Assembly (NCBI RefSeq): GCF_007197555.1
Contig: NZ_CP041614.1
Span: forward strand, 4,766,001 to 4,830,000
Direction of reading: 5' to 3'
Source: Shewanella psychropiezotolerans
GTDB lineage: Bacteria; Pseudomonadota; Gammaproteobacteria; Enterobacterales; Shewanellaceae
DNA length: 64,000 bases
Part shown: positions 30,015-39,252 of the stretch, in pieces
Layout: each line of letters starts with the position of its first letter
Numbering within the stretch: the stretch's first letter is position 1
Program-made: the position numbers and the translations under genes
The notes under the pieces: model-generated
Seen by the model: the letters and a program-made list of their open reading frames with translations, nothing else
The model's database searches: none
Told to the model about the DNA's origin: nothing

Positions 30015-30041
30015 GAACTTTCGCTAAATTAATGACTCATA
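30015..30041 (+). promoter_or_regulatory. Sigma-E-type promoter of sRNA unit 2
   Basis: GAACTT at 30015-30020, 16 bases, TCATA at 30037-30041. The block ATGAACT-N12-ATGACTC is shared exactly with unit 3. Confidence 0.6.
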
Positions 30042-30047
30042 CATAGT

Positions 30048-30260
30048 GAACCGAATTTCTGGCTTCGACTTTTCATACTCAAATGAGTCATTCACAGTCC
30101 CAGCCGTTTCACTGTTCATCATCATCTCCCTTTAGATACGCATTGTATCTACTGGAAACATGTTATCGACTGCTAGCGCTAATCGACATTATTGTTTCCA
30201 ACTACAGATTCTGAATAAGAATTCTTATGGCTCCCCTTTTTAAGGCGGGGCCATTTTTTT
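30048..30260 (+). ncRNA. Candidate sRNA unit 2 (about 210 nt)
   Basis: Start inferred from the promoter, end from the terminator. It carries GTTCATCATCATCTCCCTTT (30112-30131), a GATAC-GCATT-GTATC hairpin, TGCTAGCGCTA, then ACAGATTCT..AAGAATTCTT leading into the terminator. The last 60 bases are nearly identical to unit 3. No sensible plus-strand ORF is present. The CU-rich core could pair with AAGGGAG-type ribosome sites next to ATGATG. Family unknown; the RNA interpretation rests on promoter, repeated architecture and terminator together. Confidence 0.6.
30228..30260 (+). terminator. Intrinsic terminator, sRNA unit 2
   Basis: TGGCTCC / GGGGCCA stem (with a U-G pair that is U-A in unit 3), a short A/T loop and seven T. 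Confidence 0.9.
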
Positions 30261-30387
30261 ATCTTCTTATCACTTTAAAATTCATAACAAGAAGTACCAA
30301 TCGACATAAAACACAATAACAACAACAACTTGACTCAAGACGGATAATGATGAATTCTAATTAATCTAAGTTTTTATCCATAACGAT

Positions 30388-30414
30388 GAACTAATTCAGA
30401 TCCCATGACTCTTA
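30388..30414 (+). promoter_or_regulatory. Sigma-E-type promoter of sRNA unit 3
   Basis: GAACTA at 30388-30393, 16 bases, TCTTA at 30410-30414, with the same geometry as units 1 and 2. Confidence 0.55.
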
Positions 30415-30420
30415 CTATAT

Positions 30421-30597
30421 GTAGCGAGTGCTACATGTTTTCATCATGGTTCATCACCTCCCTTTAGGACGCTCATTTGAGCCTCCAAATGAAGAGTTAA
30501 GTTTGTTTGCTAGCGCTATGCAGCTTAATCATTCATATACAGATTCTTTATAAGAATTCTTGTGGCTCCCCTTAATTTAAGGCGGAGCCATTTTTTT
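30421..30597 (+). ncRNA. Candidate sRNA unit 3 (about 175 nt), possible YfaZ mRNA repressor
   Basis: Start and end are inferred as for unit 2. It holds GTTCATCACCTCCCTTTAG (30449-30467), an anti-Shine-Dalgarno stretch, then ACGCTCAT-TTGA-GCCTC (30469-30485), then TTGCTAGCGCTA and the shared terminator block. The ACGCTCAT and GCCTC segments are complementary to the start codon region and ribosome site of the YfaZ-family mRNA (28964-28980). Units 2 and 3 clearly arose by duplication. Confidence 0.6.
30563..30597 (+). terminator. Intrinsic terminator, sRNA unit 3
   Basis: TGGCTCC..CCTT / AAGG..GGAGCCA stem and seven T, nearly identical to the unit 2 terminator. Confidence 0.9.
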
Positions 30598-30711
30598 ATC
30601 TTCTATTCAAAGACTATCCTGCTTTTACACATAAAAAACGGGCCTTAGTTGCCTAAGACCCGCTTGTTTTATGAGCAAACGATATAAATAGCTTTTACTA
30701 GCGACTCAATG

Positions 30712-33700
30712 CTATTTAAGGGTGACCTTTAGCGTCACATCTTCGCTACTAGGCATACTTTGCACCGAGACATAATACCAACCACTCTTTGGCTGATTCA
30801 CAGTCACACTCTCTATGGTACCTGGGTTCGCTGATGCACCTGTGTTGCTGCTCGCATCGGGCCAGCTCTCGCCTACATATAACTCCAGCTCTCCGACGCC
30901 GTGTCCGGTTTCAGCCGTTAAGCTCTGAGTACCGGATGGCACATTGATATAGAAAGATGAGCGACCATTTTTGACACAGATAGGAACACCGTCACTGATA
31001 CTGCCATAATCTTGCACAGTTTCAGTCGCGCACGTATCGGCTAATCCACTAGGTTGCTCTGGCTCAACTGGCGGCTCGACCGGTGTTGTACCCGAGTCAG
31101 TTAAACTCACCTTCACAGTGACACCTGAGTAGCTAGTGCCAGTGTCGATGGCAATATAACGCCAGCCACGATTAGCCACCACATGCAGACTCTCGCTGTT
31201 ACCACTTAGCTCAGACTTAGATTGCGCGTTAGTCGATGACGCCCAAGTATCTGCATTAAAGTAAATGTTGGCATCTCCCTCACCACCTTGTGTAGTGATG
31301 TACAGATCTGTGTTATCCGCATCCACATAGACATAGAAACTGCCTTTGCCACCACTGATACACTCTTCATTTTCAAGGCTCAACTGGCCAGAGGTGATCG
31401 TCGCGACGCCACAGCTCTGCACTACACCATTGTTAGGATCGTTTGGATAGGCATCGGCATTATCACCTACACCGTCACCGTCACTGTCCAAGGTTTCCGT
31501 TGCATCGTTAGGGAAGGCATCTAAGTTATCACCTACACCATCACCGTCACTGTCCAGCGTTTCCGTTGCGTCATGAGGGAAGGCATCTGAGTTATTACCT
31601 ACACCATCACCGTCGCTGTCCAGCGTTTCCGTCGCATCGTTAGGGAAGGCATCGGCATTATCACCCACACCATCGCCATCCGTATCGACAGATTCAGTTG
31701 GATCATTGGGGAAGGCATCTTGTGAATCTATGACGCCGTCCCCATCTGTGTCCACAGGAGTCGTTCCACCACCGACGAGTTCTTCAGTGATTAGGTAATC
31801 ATTACTGACACCTTCTTCCGTCATCACAGCAACGCCTAAACACTGGCCGCCAGTATTGGTAATTGCCGCACGGCGGTTACCAAACCACTTCCAGGTGGTA
31901 GCACTGTCATAGGTTTCTCCGCTTGCCAAGGTCGTGAAACCAAAGCTCTCGCTAAGCTCACCGGTTTCATTGTCTACGCGGTAAACACGCACAGATGTGC
32001 TGCTGTTATTGGTAAAGGAGAAATCAGCCTCAAACGGACCCGTTAGATGCTTATTCATCAGATCACAACTGCCTATTGTATTGGCAGCTGGAATTAGCTC
32101 AGGCGCCGCCACATTAGCAATGGTAGCCGCGTCGATAATGAAATCGGCAGTTGCATTGTTTAGCACACCCACACTTAAACAATTCAAGCGGGCATCGGCT
32201 AGCATGATACGACGATCGCCATACCAGATATCGGATGTGTAGCTCTCCCCCTTATTGAGCGTACCGTAACCAAAATCAAACCCAGTTGCCGCACTGGCAT
32301 ACTTAGGTTTGCCTGTCAGGTTATCGACTCTGAACAGACGAACCGGATAGTCTGTGGTGTTAGTGATGGTAAAGGCATGGGACTCATCCTTGATAAGGTG
32401 AGGTCTCACTAACTCACAGCTGCCCAGCATATCTTGTTCGGGAATCGCCTCAGGCACCACATCTTTGACTAAATCTGCATCGATAGAGAAGCTGTTCTGA
32501 ACCGGCTCCATCACAGCAACCCCTAAACAGTTCATGGCATTATCGGTCAGCATCAAGCGATCGCCTTCACTCCAGCTTGCAGCTGTGTAGCTTTCACCAA
32601 GATTTAACGTTTTATAGTTCTTGGCGAAGTTAGCCGTGCCCTTGTTGTTATCTATCCAAAACAGAGACACAGGCGTATCTGTGGTATTAGTGACCGTATA
32701 TTCGGTCTTATTCGCGTCCACCTTACGCACATATTGCTGAGCCAAGGCGCAACTGCCTATGCTATCCGCTGCCGGAATCAATGCCGTGGCTGGTGACACA
32801 GTTTCAGAATTTGCTAACACGAAGGCTTCGAAACCAGCCTCTGTGCGCTCCGCTACACCTTTTAGTACTTCGATATAGGCGGCATTATCACCGGCCTGCA
32901 GCGCAGCTGTGATAGAGGCGACTTCATCCGGATGCTGCTCACCCAGATAGCGCATGGCAAAATAGCCCCATTGATACAAATCATCATACTCATAGGACAT
33001 AAATAGCAAGTTATACAGAGGTGGAATCGTTTCGCCCTTTAAGGCATTAAGTGTACGGGTATGCTCGGCACCATTGGCCATATACTCGGCCATGCCCTCT
33101 GACCAGGAAACGTTATAATCGAATGAGCCATATGATCCCGCCTTGATATAGCGACCATCTAGATAGTGTACAAACTCATGTCTCAAGTTATAAATCTGGT
33201 CGATATACTGACAAGATGTTCCCACCCAAGAATCCGGACACTGCATGGCAATAAAGCGCGCCTGATTACCGACATTCTCCGGCGTACCTTCGAGGTACAT
33301 ACCACCGTTATTGGTGCTAATGCCGAAAAACTCAGGGGCGTACTTTTCATAATCTTCGGGGCTGGCGAACGCCACCACTTCTATGACATCGTTTTGATCA
33401 CCAGTAACAGGCACGCCGCCGGTATTGAAGAAATTGTGGAACTCAGTCTCTTGCAACGCAATATCGGTGCAAGACTGGGTTAAGGTTGCCTGGCTAATAC
33501 TTGATTGGGCGCGAATAACCACCTTATCGGTACACTGATGACGTACGGTTAAAATGTCTTCCTCTTTCGGTGGCACCACACAGCTACCAAACAAGGGGTC
33601 GCTCGCCTCACACTGACGACCCGCTGACTTTAAGTAATTCTTAGTCACTATGGTCTCAGTGGTTTCGACCGAGATCACCTGAGTCACCTTGCCATGTACC

Positions 33701-34929
33701 TCTAAGATGCTGCTATCGAAACGCGCCTTGGCCTCGTCGGTTGCTATACTCGATATCTTGCCCATAGCGATAAAGGTATGGGGTAAGATCCATTTTCTAT
33801 CGGCTTCGGTGGACCATTTCATATCCAGTGACGTTTCCCCCAAGAAGGCAAAGGAGCGCATCACAGAAAGCACATCCAGCATATTGCTGTTGTAGGCAGA
33901 TTTGACCGAACCATCACCATAGTAGGCAGCAGAACCAATGGCTCCTAGTAGCGCCATGGCCGCATCACCGGCATTGGTGGCGCCAAACGGGTTTGTCTGA
34001 GTAGAGTAGTATTGAATAGTCGCTAACAGGTGAGGCAGTTGGTCCTTAAAGTAGCTCGCACCAGCGCCGCGCTCAAAGTTATTTAGCGCCTTAGCATAAC
34101 CTTCCTGGATAACGCCGCCATCAGTGCTCAAGAAGCCAGTCATACTCGCGACGGCTTGAAGTGCAATGCTCAGCTTAACGGCCTCTGCATCTGACATAGC
34201 AGGCGCGTAATACTTATATGAGCCCAAGAAATACAGCAGTTGATTGAGATCTGGGTCGGTCAGATCGTCAGCGCTCGCAAGATAGTGAACCGCATCGCTC
34301 ACATCATCAATAGGGTCATTTACACCACTGGCAATACCTTCAAAATCGCTGTAAGTCGCGGCTAAGATGGTAGCAATCGCGTTGCCGTATTGTGCTTTCG
34401 ATGAAATAGATGGCGTAGGAAGGTCGACAACAATATTCGTGTCGAAAACAATATAGTCACCCATAGGAGGTGGAATATCGCCACCAGTCACAGTCACTTG
34501 CAGTGTCGTTTCTTGTATGTTGCCGTTAATCTTGAAATAACGTGCTCCGGCGCGGGACACGAAAGAGATTGACTCATTATTAGTACCGACTGTGGCACTG
34601 GTCAGTTCCGCATTGCCACTCCAGTCATCACCATCATAGAGGACGATATCGGCATCACTGCCACTGAATGTTCCACCGGATGTAGTAATGGTGACATCAC
34701 TGTTCTCATAGGGCACATTCACATAGAAATAATGACCATAATCGGTAATACAATAAGCTTGATTAGCGGGGACTTCCCCCTGGCGCTCTAAGGTTTTAGT
34801 GCCACACATCTCGGCCGCTTGCACTGAGGGAGCGTATAGCACACCTAGGTTAAGGGTAAGTAAGATAGCGCTAGCTAGAATAGACTTTTTGGAAGATATA
34901 CTATTTATTGGTTTTATAATGTTTCTCAT
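30712..34929 (-). CDS. Microbial collagenase, peptidase M9 family, secreted
   Basis: ATG 34929 is chosen: GAGGT lies upstream and it begins a proper signal peptide (SILASAILLTLNLGVLYAPSVQAAE); the open frame extends upstream to 35043 without a better start. The product is 1405 residues. In order: an N-terminal PPC-like beta domain, the M9N activator region, the catalytic domain with zinc motif HEFVHYLDGRY and downstream SWSEGMAEYMANG (third ligand Glu). Three similar beta modules of about 105 residues follow (each with LIPAADSIGSC / VIP.QDMLGSC and a Cys near LGVAVM). Next come five thrombospondin type-3-like calcium repeats (DTDGDGV.D..DAFPND) and two C-terminal PPC domains. It degrades collagen-like proteins outside the cell. 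Confidence 0.93.
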   Translation of the reverse strand: MRNIIKPINSISSKKSILASAILLTLNLGVLYAPSVQAAEMCGTKTLERQGEVPANQAYCITDYGHYFYVNVPYENSDVTITTSGGTFSGSDADIVLYDGDDWSGNAELTSATVGTNNESISFVSRAGARYFKINGNIQETTLQVTVTGGDIPPPMGDYIVFDTNIVVDLPTPSISSKAQYGNAIATILAATYSDFEGIASGVNDPIDDVSDAVHYLASADDLTDPDLNQLLYFLGSYKYYAPAMSDAEAVKLSIALQAVASMTGFLSTDGGVIQEGYAKALNNFERGAGASYFKDQLPHLLATIQYYSTQTNPFGATNAGDAAMALLGAIGSAAYYGDGSVKSAYNSNMLDVLSVMRSFAFLGETSLDMKWSTEADRKWILPHTFIAMGKISSIATDEAKARFDSSILEVHGKVTQVISVETTETIVTKNYLKSAGRQCEASDPLFGSCVVPPKEEDILTVRHQCTDKVVIRAQSSISQATLTQSCTDIALQETEFHNFFNTGGVPVTGDQNDVIEVVAFASPEDYEKYAPEFFGISTNNGGMYLEGTPENVGNQARFIAMQCPDSWVGTSCQYIDQIYNLRHEFVHYLDGRYIKAGSYGSFDYNVSWSEGMAEYMANGAEHTRTLNALKGETIPPLYNLLFMSYEYDDLYQWGYFAMRYLGEQHPDEVASITAALQAGDNAAYIEVLKGVAERTEAGFEAFVLANSETVSPATALIPAADSIGSCALAQQYVRKVDANKTEYTVTNTTDTPVSLFWIDNNKGTANFAKNYKTLNLGESYTAASWSEGDRLMLTDNAMNCLGVAVMEPVQNSFSIDADLVKDVVPEAIPEQDMLGSCELVRPHLIKDESHAFTITNTTDYPVRLFRVDNLTGKPKYASAATGFDFGYGTLNKGESYTSDIWYGDRRIMLADARLNCLSVGVLNNATADFIIDAATIANVAAPELIPAANTIGSCDLMNKHLTGPFEADFSFTNNSSTSVRVYRVDNETGELSESFGFTTLASGETYDSATTWKWFGNRRAAITNTGGQCLGVAVMTEEGVSNDYLITEELVGGGTTPVDTDGDGVIDSQDAFPNDPTESVDTDGDGVGDNADAFPNDATETLDSDGDGVGNNSDAFPHDATETLDSDGDGVGDNLDAFPNDATETLDSDGDGVGDNADAYPNDPNNGVVQSCGVATITSGQLSLENEECISGGKGSFYVYVDADNTDLYITTQGGEGDANIYFNADTWASSTNAQSKSELSGNSESLHVVANRGWRYIAIDTGTSYSGVTVKVSLTDSGTTPVEPPVEPEQPSGLADTCATETVQDYGSISDGVPICVKNGRSSFYINVPSGTQSLTAETGHGVGELELYVGESWPDASSNTGASANPGTIESVTVNQPKSGWYYVSVQSMPSSEDVTLKVTLK

Positions 34930-35413
34930 AGGGTTTACCTCATGCAACGGCGCCAGCTTATCGCTGGACATACTATTCATATAAGTAAAAAGACACTTTA
35001 GTTCTACGATGCGACCCGTAGATATTCCTTTGACTGCACACATGCAAGGTGGGCAGGTGTCTTTAATTATCCATCTCTATTTATTGATTTTTTCTTGGTG
35101 CTTTCACTAGACAGTACTTTTGTTAATAAAATGTTTCTTTTATTTCTACTGTATATTGCATGCAATAATCAAGGGTAGATGAATATTAATCATGTTAAAG
35201 CTTGAGGGATATTTGAATAAGAATTGAATAAAAAATAAAATAAGGATTATAAATCAGATAAATACGTCATGTAGTAACCTATCTTACGAAGGTTAATTAT
35301 ATGACTCAATGTTCAGTACATATTATTGAGCGATTTGAGTTCGTTCGAACCTAACTTTAAGCCTCTGGACTATAATTACTACTAACGCCATATTGGCTTC
35401 GAGAGGTAACACC
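34930..35413. other. Intergenic region between divergent collagenase and YbaK-family genes
   Basis: AT-rich, with divergent promoters expected. Apart from the alternative upstream extension of the collagenase frame to 35043, I see no gene, strong hairpin or repeat in it. Confidence 0.4.
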
Positions 35414-35892
35414 ATGGCTATTTCTACCCGGTTAAATGAGTATCTGCAGGATAATGAAGTGAACTATGAGCTTGTCTCTCATCCCCATAGCTTTAATTCC
35501 CTGAGCTCGGCCATAGCGGCGCAGGTCTCACCATCCCAGCTGGCAAAAGCGGTGATCTTAGAAGATCATGAAGGACGTAAGATGATGGCAGTGTTACCCG
35601 CTAACCATAAAATCAGCTTGGGGGCACTGGGGACAAACTCAATCGAGACCTACACCTGATGAAGGAGCAGGCTGTCTATCAGATGTTTAATGACTGTGAG
35701 AATGGGGCTATTCCCCCCTTTGGAGGCGCCTACAATTTAGAAGCGGTTTATGACGATCTGTTAGTGGATGCCAAAGAAGTCTATTTTGAGGCTGGAGACC
35801 ATAGCAGCTTAGTGCACATAAGCCGAAAAGATTTCGTCAAACTGATCAAAGATGCCAAACACTTAAGATTCAGCCATCAAAATATACATTAG
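35414..35892 (+). pseudogene. YbaK/EbsC family aminoacyl-tRNA deacylase, interrupted by a one-base loss
   Basis: ATG 35414 follows AGAGGT. The frame stops early at 35657-35659, but a second frame continues to 35892. Adding one G to the run at 35629-35632 gives a 159-residue protein reading ISLGALGDKLNRDLHLMKEQ through the joint, a normal YbaK-domain length. Family features include a conserved Lys in SQLAKAVILEDHEG and the closing GAIPPFGGAYNLEAVYDD. These domains hydrolyse mischarged tRNAs such as Cys-tRNA(Pro). Context gives no further hint. The break matches the pattern of homopolymer losses elsewhere in this window. Confidence 0.8.
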
Positions 35893-35896
35893 GTTT

Positions 35897-35984
35897 GAGC
35901 ATCATCGAGTCATTAGCAGATGCCTGATGACTTCGATGCTGATGTCGGTAGCTGATTTAGCCATTTAGTTCAATGCTAAATCAG
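35897..35984. terminator. Two hairpins between convergent YbaK and glgA genes
   Basis: An imperfect stem (AGCATC..CGAGTCAT / ATGACTTCGATGCT, 35897-35941) and a clean one (CTGATTTAGC / GCTAAATCAG, 35952-35984). There are no strong T-runs; probable transcription stops for the convergent pair. Confidence 0.5.
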
Positions 35985-36001
35985 ATACCTAAGACGATGA
36001 T

Positions 36002-37818
36002 TTAAAACTCATAGAGATCTTGCCTATACTTTAGCGCTGAGCTTGCCCAATCGAATCTCTGTTGACTGGCTAAGCGTTCCATACTCTGCCACTTTTCACT
36101 GTTATATTCCCCGAGGGCATCGGAAAAACGCCCCAACAGACTCTCAGCTTGCCCCGCTAGGCTATCACCAAAAAACAGATAGCCGGTTTCATTATCGGCC
36201 ACAGTATCGCGCAGGCCACCCACTCCGTGAACCAAACAAATTTGTCCCGCCTTCATCGCGAGCATCTGACTTATCCCACAAGGCTCGAAAGAGCTTGGCA
36301 TCATAAAGAGATCGCCGTTTCGATACAGGGCATCCGAAACGGCCTCATCATAGCCATTAAGGAATATGAAGTTAGCATATCCGGCTGCAATGGCACTGAA
36401 TTCTCGGGCGATTTTAGCGTCGCCGCTGCCCAGCAGTATGAATACCCCCTCGGGATGAGTCTGAGCCAAAGCCTGTAATATAGACTCGAGCACTGAGACT
36501 CGCTGGCCATTAGCGAGCACGACTCTCTGACGCAAGATAAGCACCTTCTGATCCGTCAGTCGACCGACCGAAGTCACTAGCATATTTGGGCCTATGTGCT
36601 TATTCATCGACGGCTTGTCTGCCGATTGCAGCTTAGATAATTGTGTATCTTTAGATAGCCAGACACGTCGCCACAATCCTGCAATTCGCGTCAGGGCTAT
36701 CTGATCACAACAGGCAACCCACTGTTTATCACCCTGCCAGCACAACAGCGCCGACTCCATCAGTTCCAACAGCCCGAGCCAGGTATCATCTTGTTCGACT
36801 ATACCCTGCACAGCCCTGGGGTGATCCGGTTTATTGCCTAACTCCTGAGTGTTCGCTCTATTCTTAGCAGCCGTACCCCTGACGCCCTTGTCTCTGAGCT
36901 TATCCCTGACACTGGCTTTGGCACTCCCAAGACTCTCCTTAACACTCGCTTCATCGGCAAGCTCATCGTAGACACAGGCATTTAATATCCCCACCAGCGC
37001 ACCCGAGTCTTGTTTACGCTGCAGATCTGCCTCCAGTCCTTCGCCACCAAAAAAACCAGCGCCATGATCTGAGGGTTTCAGCACTTCATCGGCGTAAGTC
37101 GGTGAAACCAGGTGAACCTTAGCGCACAGATTAATTCCGACTCTCATGGGGTTGATACAATGGGGATAGCGGGGGTCTATCACAGCTCTAAGCTGCTCAG
37201 GAGATAACTTTTCCAGTAGGTTCGGAAACCAGGCACTCAAGGAAGAGCTGTCACCTCTGAGTGGGCGTATCCCCTGTATGGCCAGATTGTGTATGGTATA
37301 GACACAGGGAATAGCCGAAAGCTTTTGGAAATCTTCATCGTATTGGCTCAAGAGGGAAAACATGGCGCTGTGCCAGTCATGGAGATGTATCAGCTTCGGC
37401 CAGGGTAACAAGTGCTCGTTGATCGCCGTCGCCACACAGAGGCAAAACAGGGCAAACTTATTGGCATCCTCGGCGAAGGGCCGCTCGTCACTACCTTGGC
37501 TATAGATCTCCTGAGCTTTCCCGCTAAACACGCCATCTTGAGCGTCGATGAAATAGATCACCGCGCCCTCAACTTCCGGATGAGGAGTACTTAACAGAGC
37601 GACACTCTGCCTGGCACCGCCAAAAGTCACACTAAATTCAGCAAGCTTAGTGGCGTTAACTGAGCCAGCGAGAAAGCCATAACTTGGCATAATCACATCG
37701 GTCATCACACCTTGCTCCGCCAAAGCGGCCGGGAGATCGCGGATAACATCCGCCATTCCCCCACTTTAGCCCTTGGTATCGAGCCGTTCTCGGCGGCTAA
37801 CATCAATACTCTTTTCAA
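36002..37818 (-). pseudogene. glgA: Glycogen synthase GlgA, interrupted near the N-terminus by a one-base loss
   Basis: The long frame (stop 36002) opens at MADVIRDLPAALAEQG, which in GlgA is preceded by the ADP-glucose-binding loop. Upstream, TTG 37818 with AAGGAAAG before it encodes LKRVLMLAAENGSIPRAKVG. Restoring one G to the run at 37758-37762 joins them as PRAKVGGMADVIRDL, with the K-x-G-G motif intact (605 residues). GT5/GT-B features follow: LIHLHDWHSAMFSL, TIHNLAIQG and, at the C-terminus, FMMPSSFEPCGISQMLAM. An unusual insertion of about 150 residues, rich in charged residues, lies between LVGILNACVYDEL and LVTSVGRLTDQK. Last gene of the glycogen operon; elongates alpha-1,4-glucan from ADP-glucose. 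Confidence 0.88.
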
Positions 37819-37881
37819 TGTTCTTTCCTTATCCACTACGAAATAAAGCGCAAAATAAAGTGCAGAATCAAGTACAGAGAT

Positions 37882-39150
37882 TCACTCATAGCCTAATGGC
37901 AGTCCCAACATGTCTCTTGTCACTAACACCACGCCCTTCTCCGAGACCCTAAAGCCTCTTTTTCTGTCATGAACATGGTCATAACCAATCACAGTGCCTT
38001 CGGGAATGATGCAACCACGATCGAGAATGGCATTCTTAATTTTACAATGTCGCTGCACCACTACATCGGGCAGAATCACCGCGCCTTCGACTTGTGAATA
38101 AGAGCAGATTCTCACCTCATTAAATAACACACTCCTGCGCACCGTTGCCCCAGAGATGATGCAACCTCCGGATACGATAGAATCTAAGGTCATGCCTCGC
38201 CTGTCATCATCATCGAAGACAAACTTTGCCGGCGGAAGTTGCTCCTGATAGGTCCAGATAGGCCACTTTGCATCGTATAGGTTTAACGGCGGTGTTGGGG
38301 ATAACAGTTCCATATTGGCCTGCCAAAATGAATCCAGAGTCCCCACATCACGCCAATAGGCTTTTTGGTCGTTAAAATCGCTGCAAAATGGATAGGCGAA
38401 TACATTATGATCTTGGATAATGGAAGGGATGATATCTTTACCAAAATCTCGCTCAGAGTTTTCATTCAGAGCATCTTTTTTGAGCTGCTCAAACAGAAAC
38501 TCTGTGTTAAAGACATAATTTCCCATGGAGGCTAGACAAGATTCCGGATTATCCGGCAGGTGTTTAGGCACTTCTGGCTTCTCTTCGAAGCCTAAGATGC
38601 GCTGGGTTTCATCGACCTGTACCACACCGAAGGCTCCAGCGGCCTCGGCTACCGGCACCTCTAAACAGGAAACGGTCATGTCCGCCCCGGACTCTGCATG
38701 GGCGGCGAGTATTCCCGCATAATCCATACGATAGACATGATCGCCCGATAAAATCATCACGTATTTAGGCATCTCGTGACGAATAATATCCATATTTTGA
38801 AACACTGCATCGGCCGTGCCTTGATACCAGTTTTCCGAGAAGCGCTGAGATGCAGGTAAGATCTCCACCGACTCGCCAAGCTCTTTCTTAAAATGGCCCC
38901 AACCTCGCATGACATGACGAATGAGCGAATGAGATTTATATTGAGTCACCACGCCCACACGGCGGATCCCTGAGTTGATACAGTTCGATAGTGGGAAATC
39001 GATGATCCTAAACTTCCCCCCAAAATAGAGCGAAGGTTTCGCGCGCCACTCAGTTAACTCATGCAAACGGGAACCTCGGCCTCCGGCCAAGATAATGGCA
39101 TAGGTATCACGGGTTATATTACTGATATAACGTGGACTCGGATTAGGCAT
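37882..39150 (-). CDS. glgC: Glucose-1-phosphate adenylyltransferase (ADP-glucose pyrophosphorylase)
   Basis: A 422-residue, complete enzyme that makes ADP-glucose from glucose-1-phosphate and ATP, the committed step of glycogen synthesis. The nucleotidyltransferase loop is [35 protein letters not shown] holds the allosteric and substrate lysine region. GDHVYRMDY carries the catalytic Asp, and [11 protein letters not shown] the sugar-phosphate Lys. The C-terminal left-handed beta helix is visible ([37 protein letters not shown]). It lies between glgP and glgA in the same direction. Confidence 0.95.
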   Translation of the reverse strand: MPNPSPRYISNITRDTYAIILAGGRGSRLHELTEWRAKPSLYFGGKFRIIDFPLSNCINSGIRRVGVVTQYKSHSLIRHVMRGWGHFKKELGESVEILPASQRFSENWYQGTADAVFQNMDIIRHEMPKYVMILSGDHVYRMDYAGILAAHAESGADMTVSCLEVPVAEAAGAFGVVQVDETQRILGFEEKPEVPKHLPDNPESCLASMGNYVFNTEFLFEQLKKDALNENSERDFGKDIIPSIIQDHNVFAYPFCSDFNDQKAYWRDVGTLDSFWQANMELLSPTPPLNLYDAKWPIWTYQEQLPPAKFVFDDDDRRGMTLDSIVSGGCIISGATVRRSVLFNEVRICSYSQVEGAVILPDVVVQRHCKIKNAILDRGCIIPEGTVIGYDHVHDRKRGFRVSEKGVVLVTRDMLGLPLGYE

Positions 39151-39252
39151 CTATACTCGCTCCTTGAGATTCATTGCTTAGGGTTAATTGGCTTTCACCG
39201 TTCAACGTTTGCTGTATTGGGTTAATGATTGCGACTTTAGGGTATTGCATGA

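Noticed and set aside
29735..30711. Short minus-strand ORFs with AGGGAG sites in the sRNA region (for example MMNMKTFFAFIFFDALKMNK near 29857-29790), suggesting type I toxins with antisense RNAs
   Set aside because: The three minus-strand peptides do not resemble each other (one hydrophobic, one acidic, one under 12 residues), and all three promoters and terminators point to plus-strand RNAs. The AGGGAG on the minus strand is simply the complement of the shared CTCCCT core.
29735..30711. CsrB/CsrC-like CsrA-sponge RNA
   Set aside because: On the plus strand the units lack repeated GGA loops; the conserved core is CU-rich.
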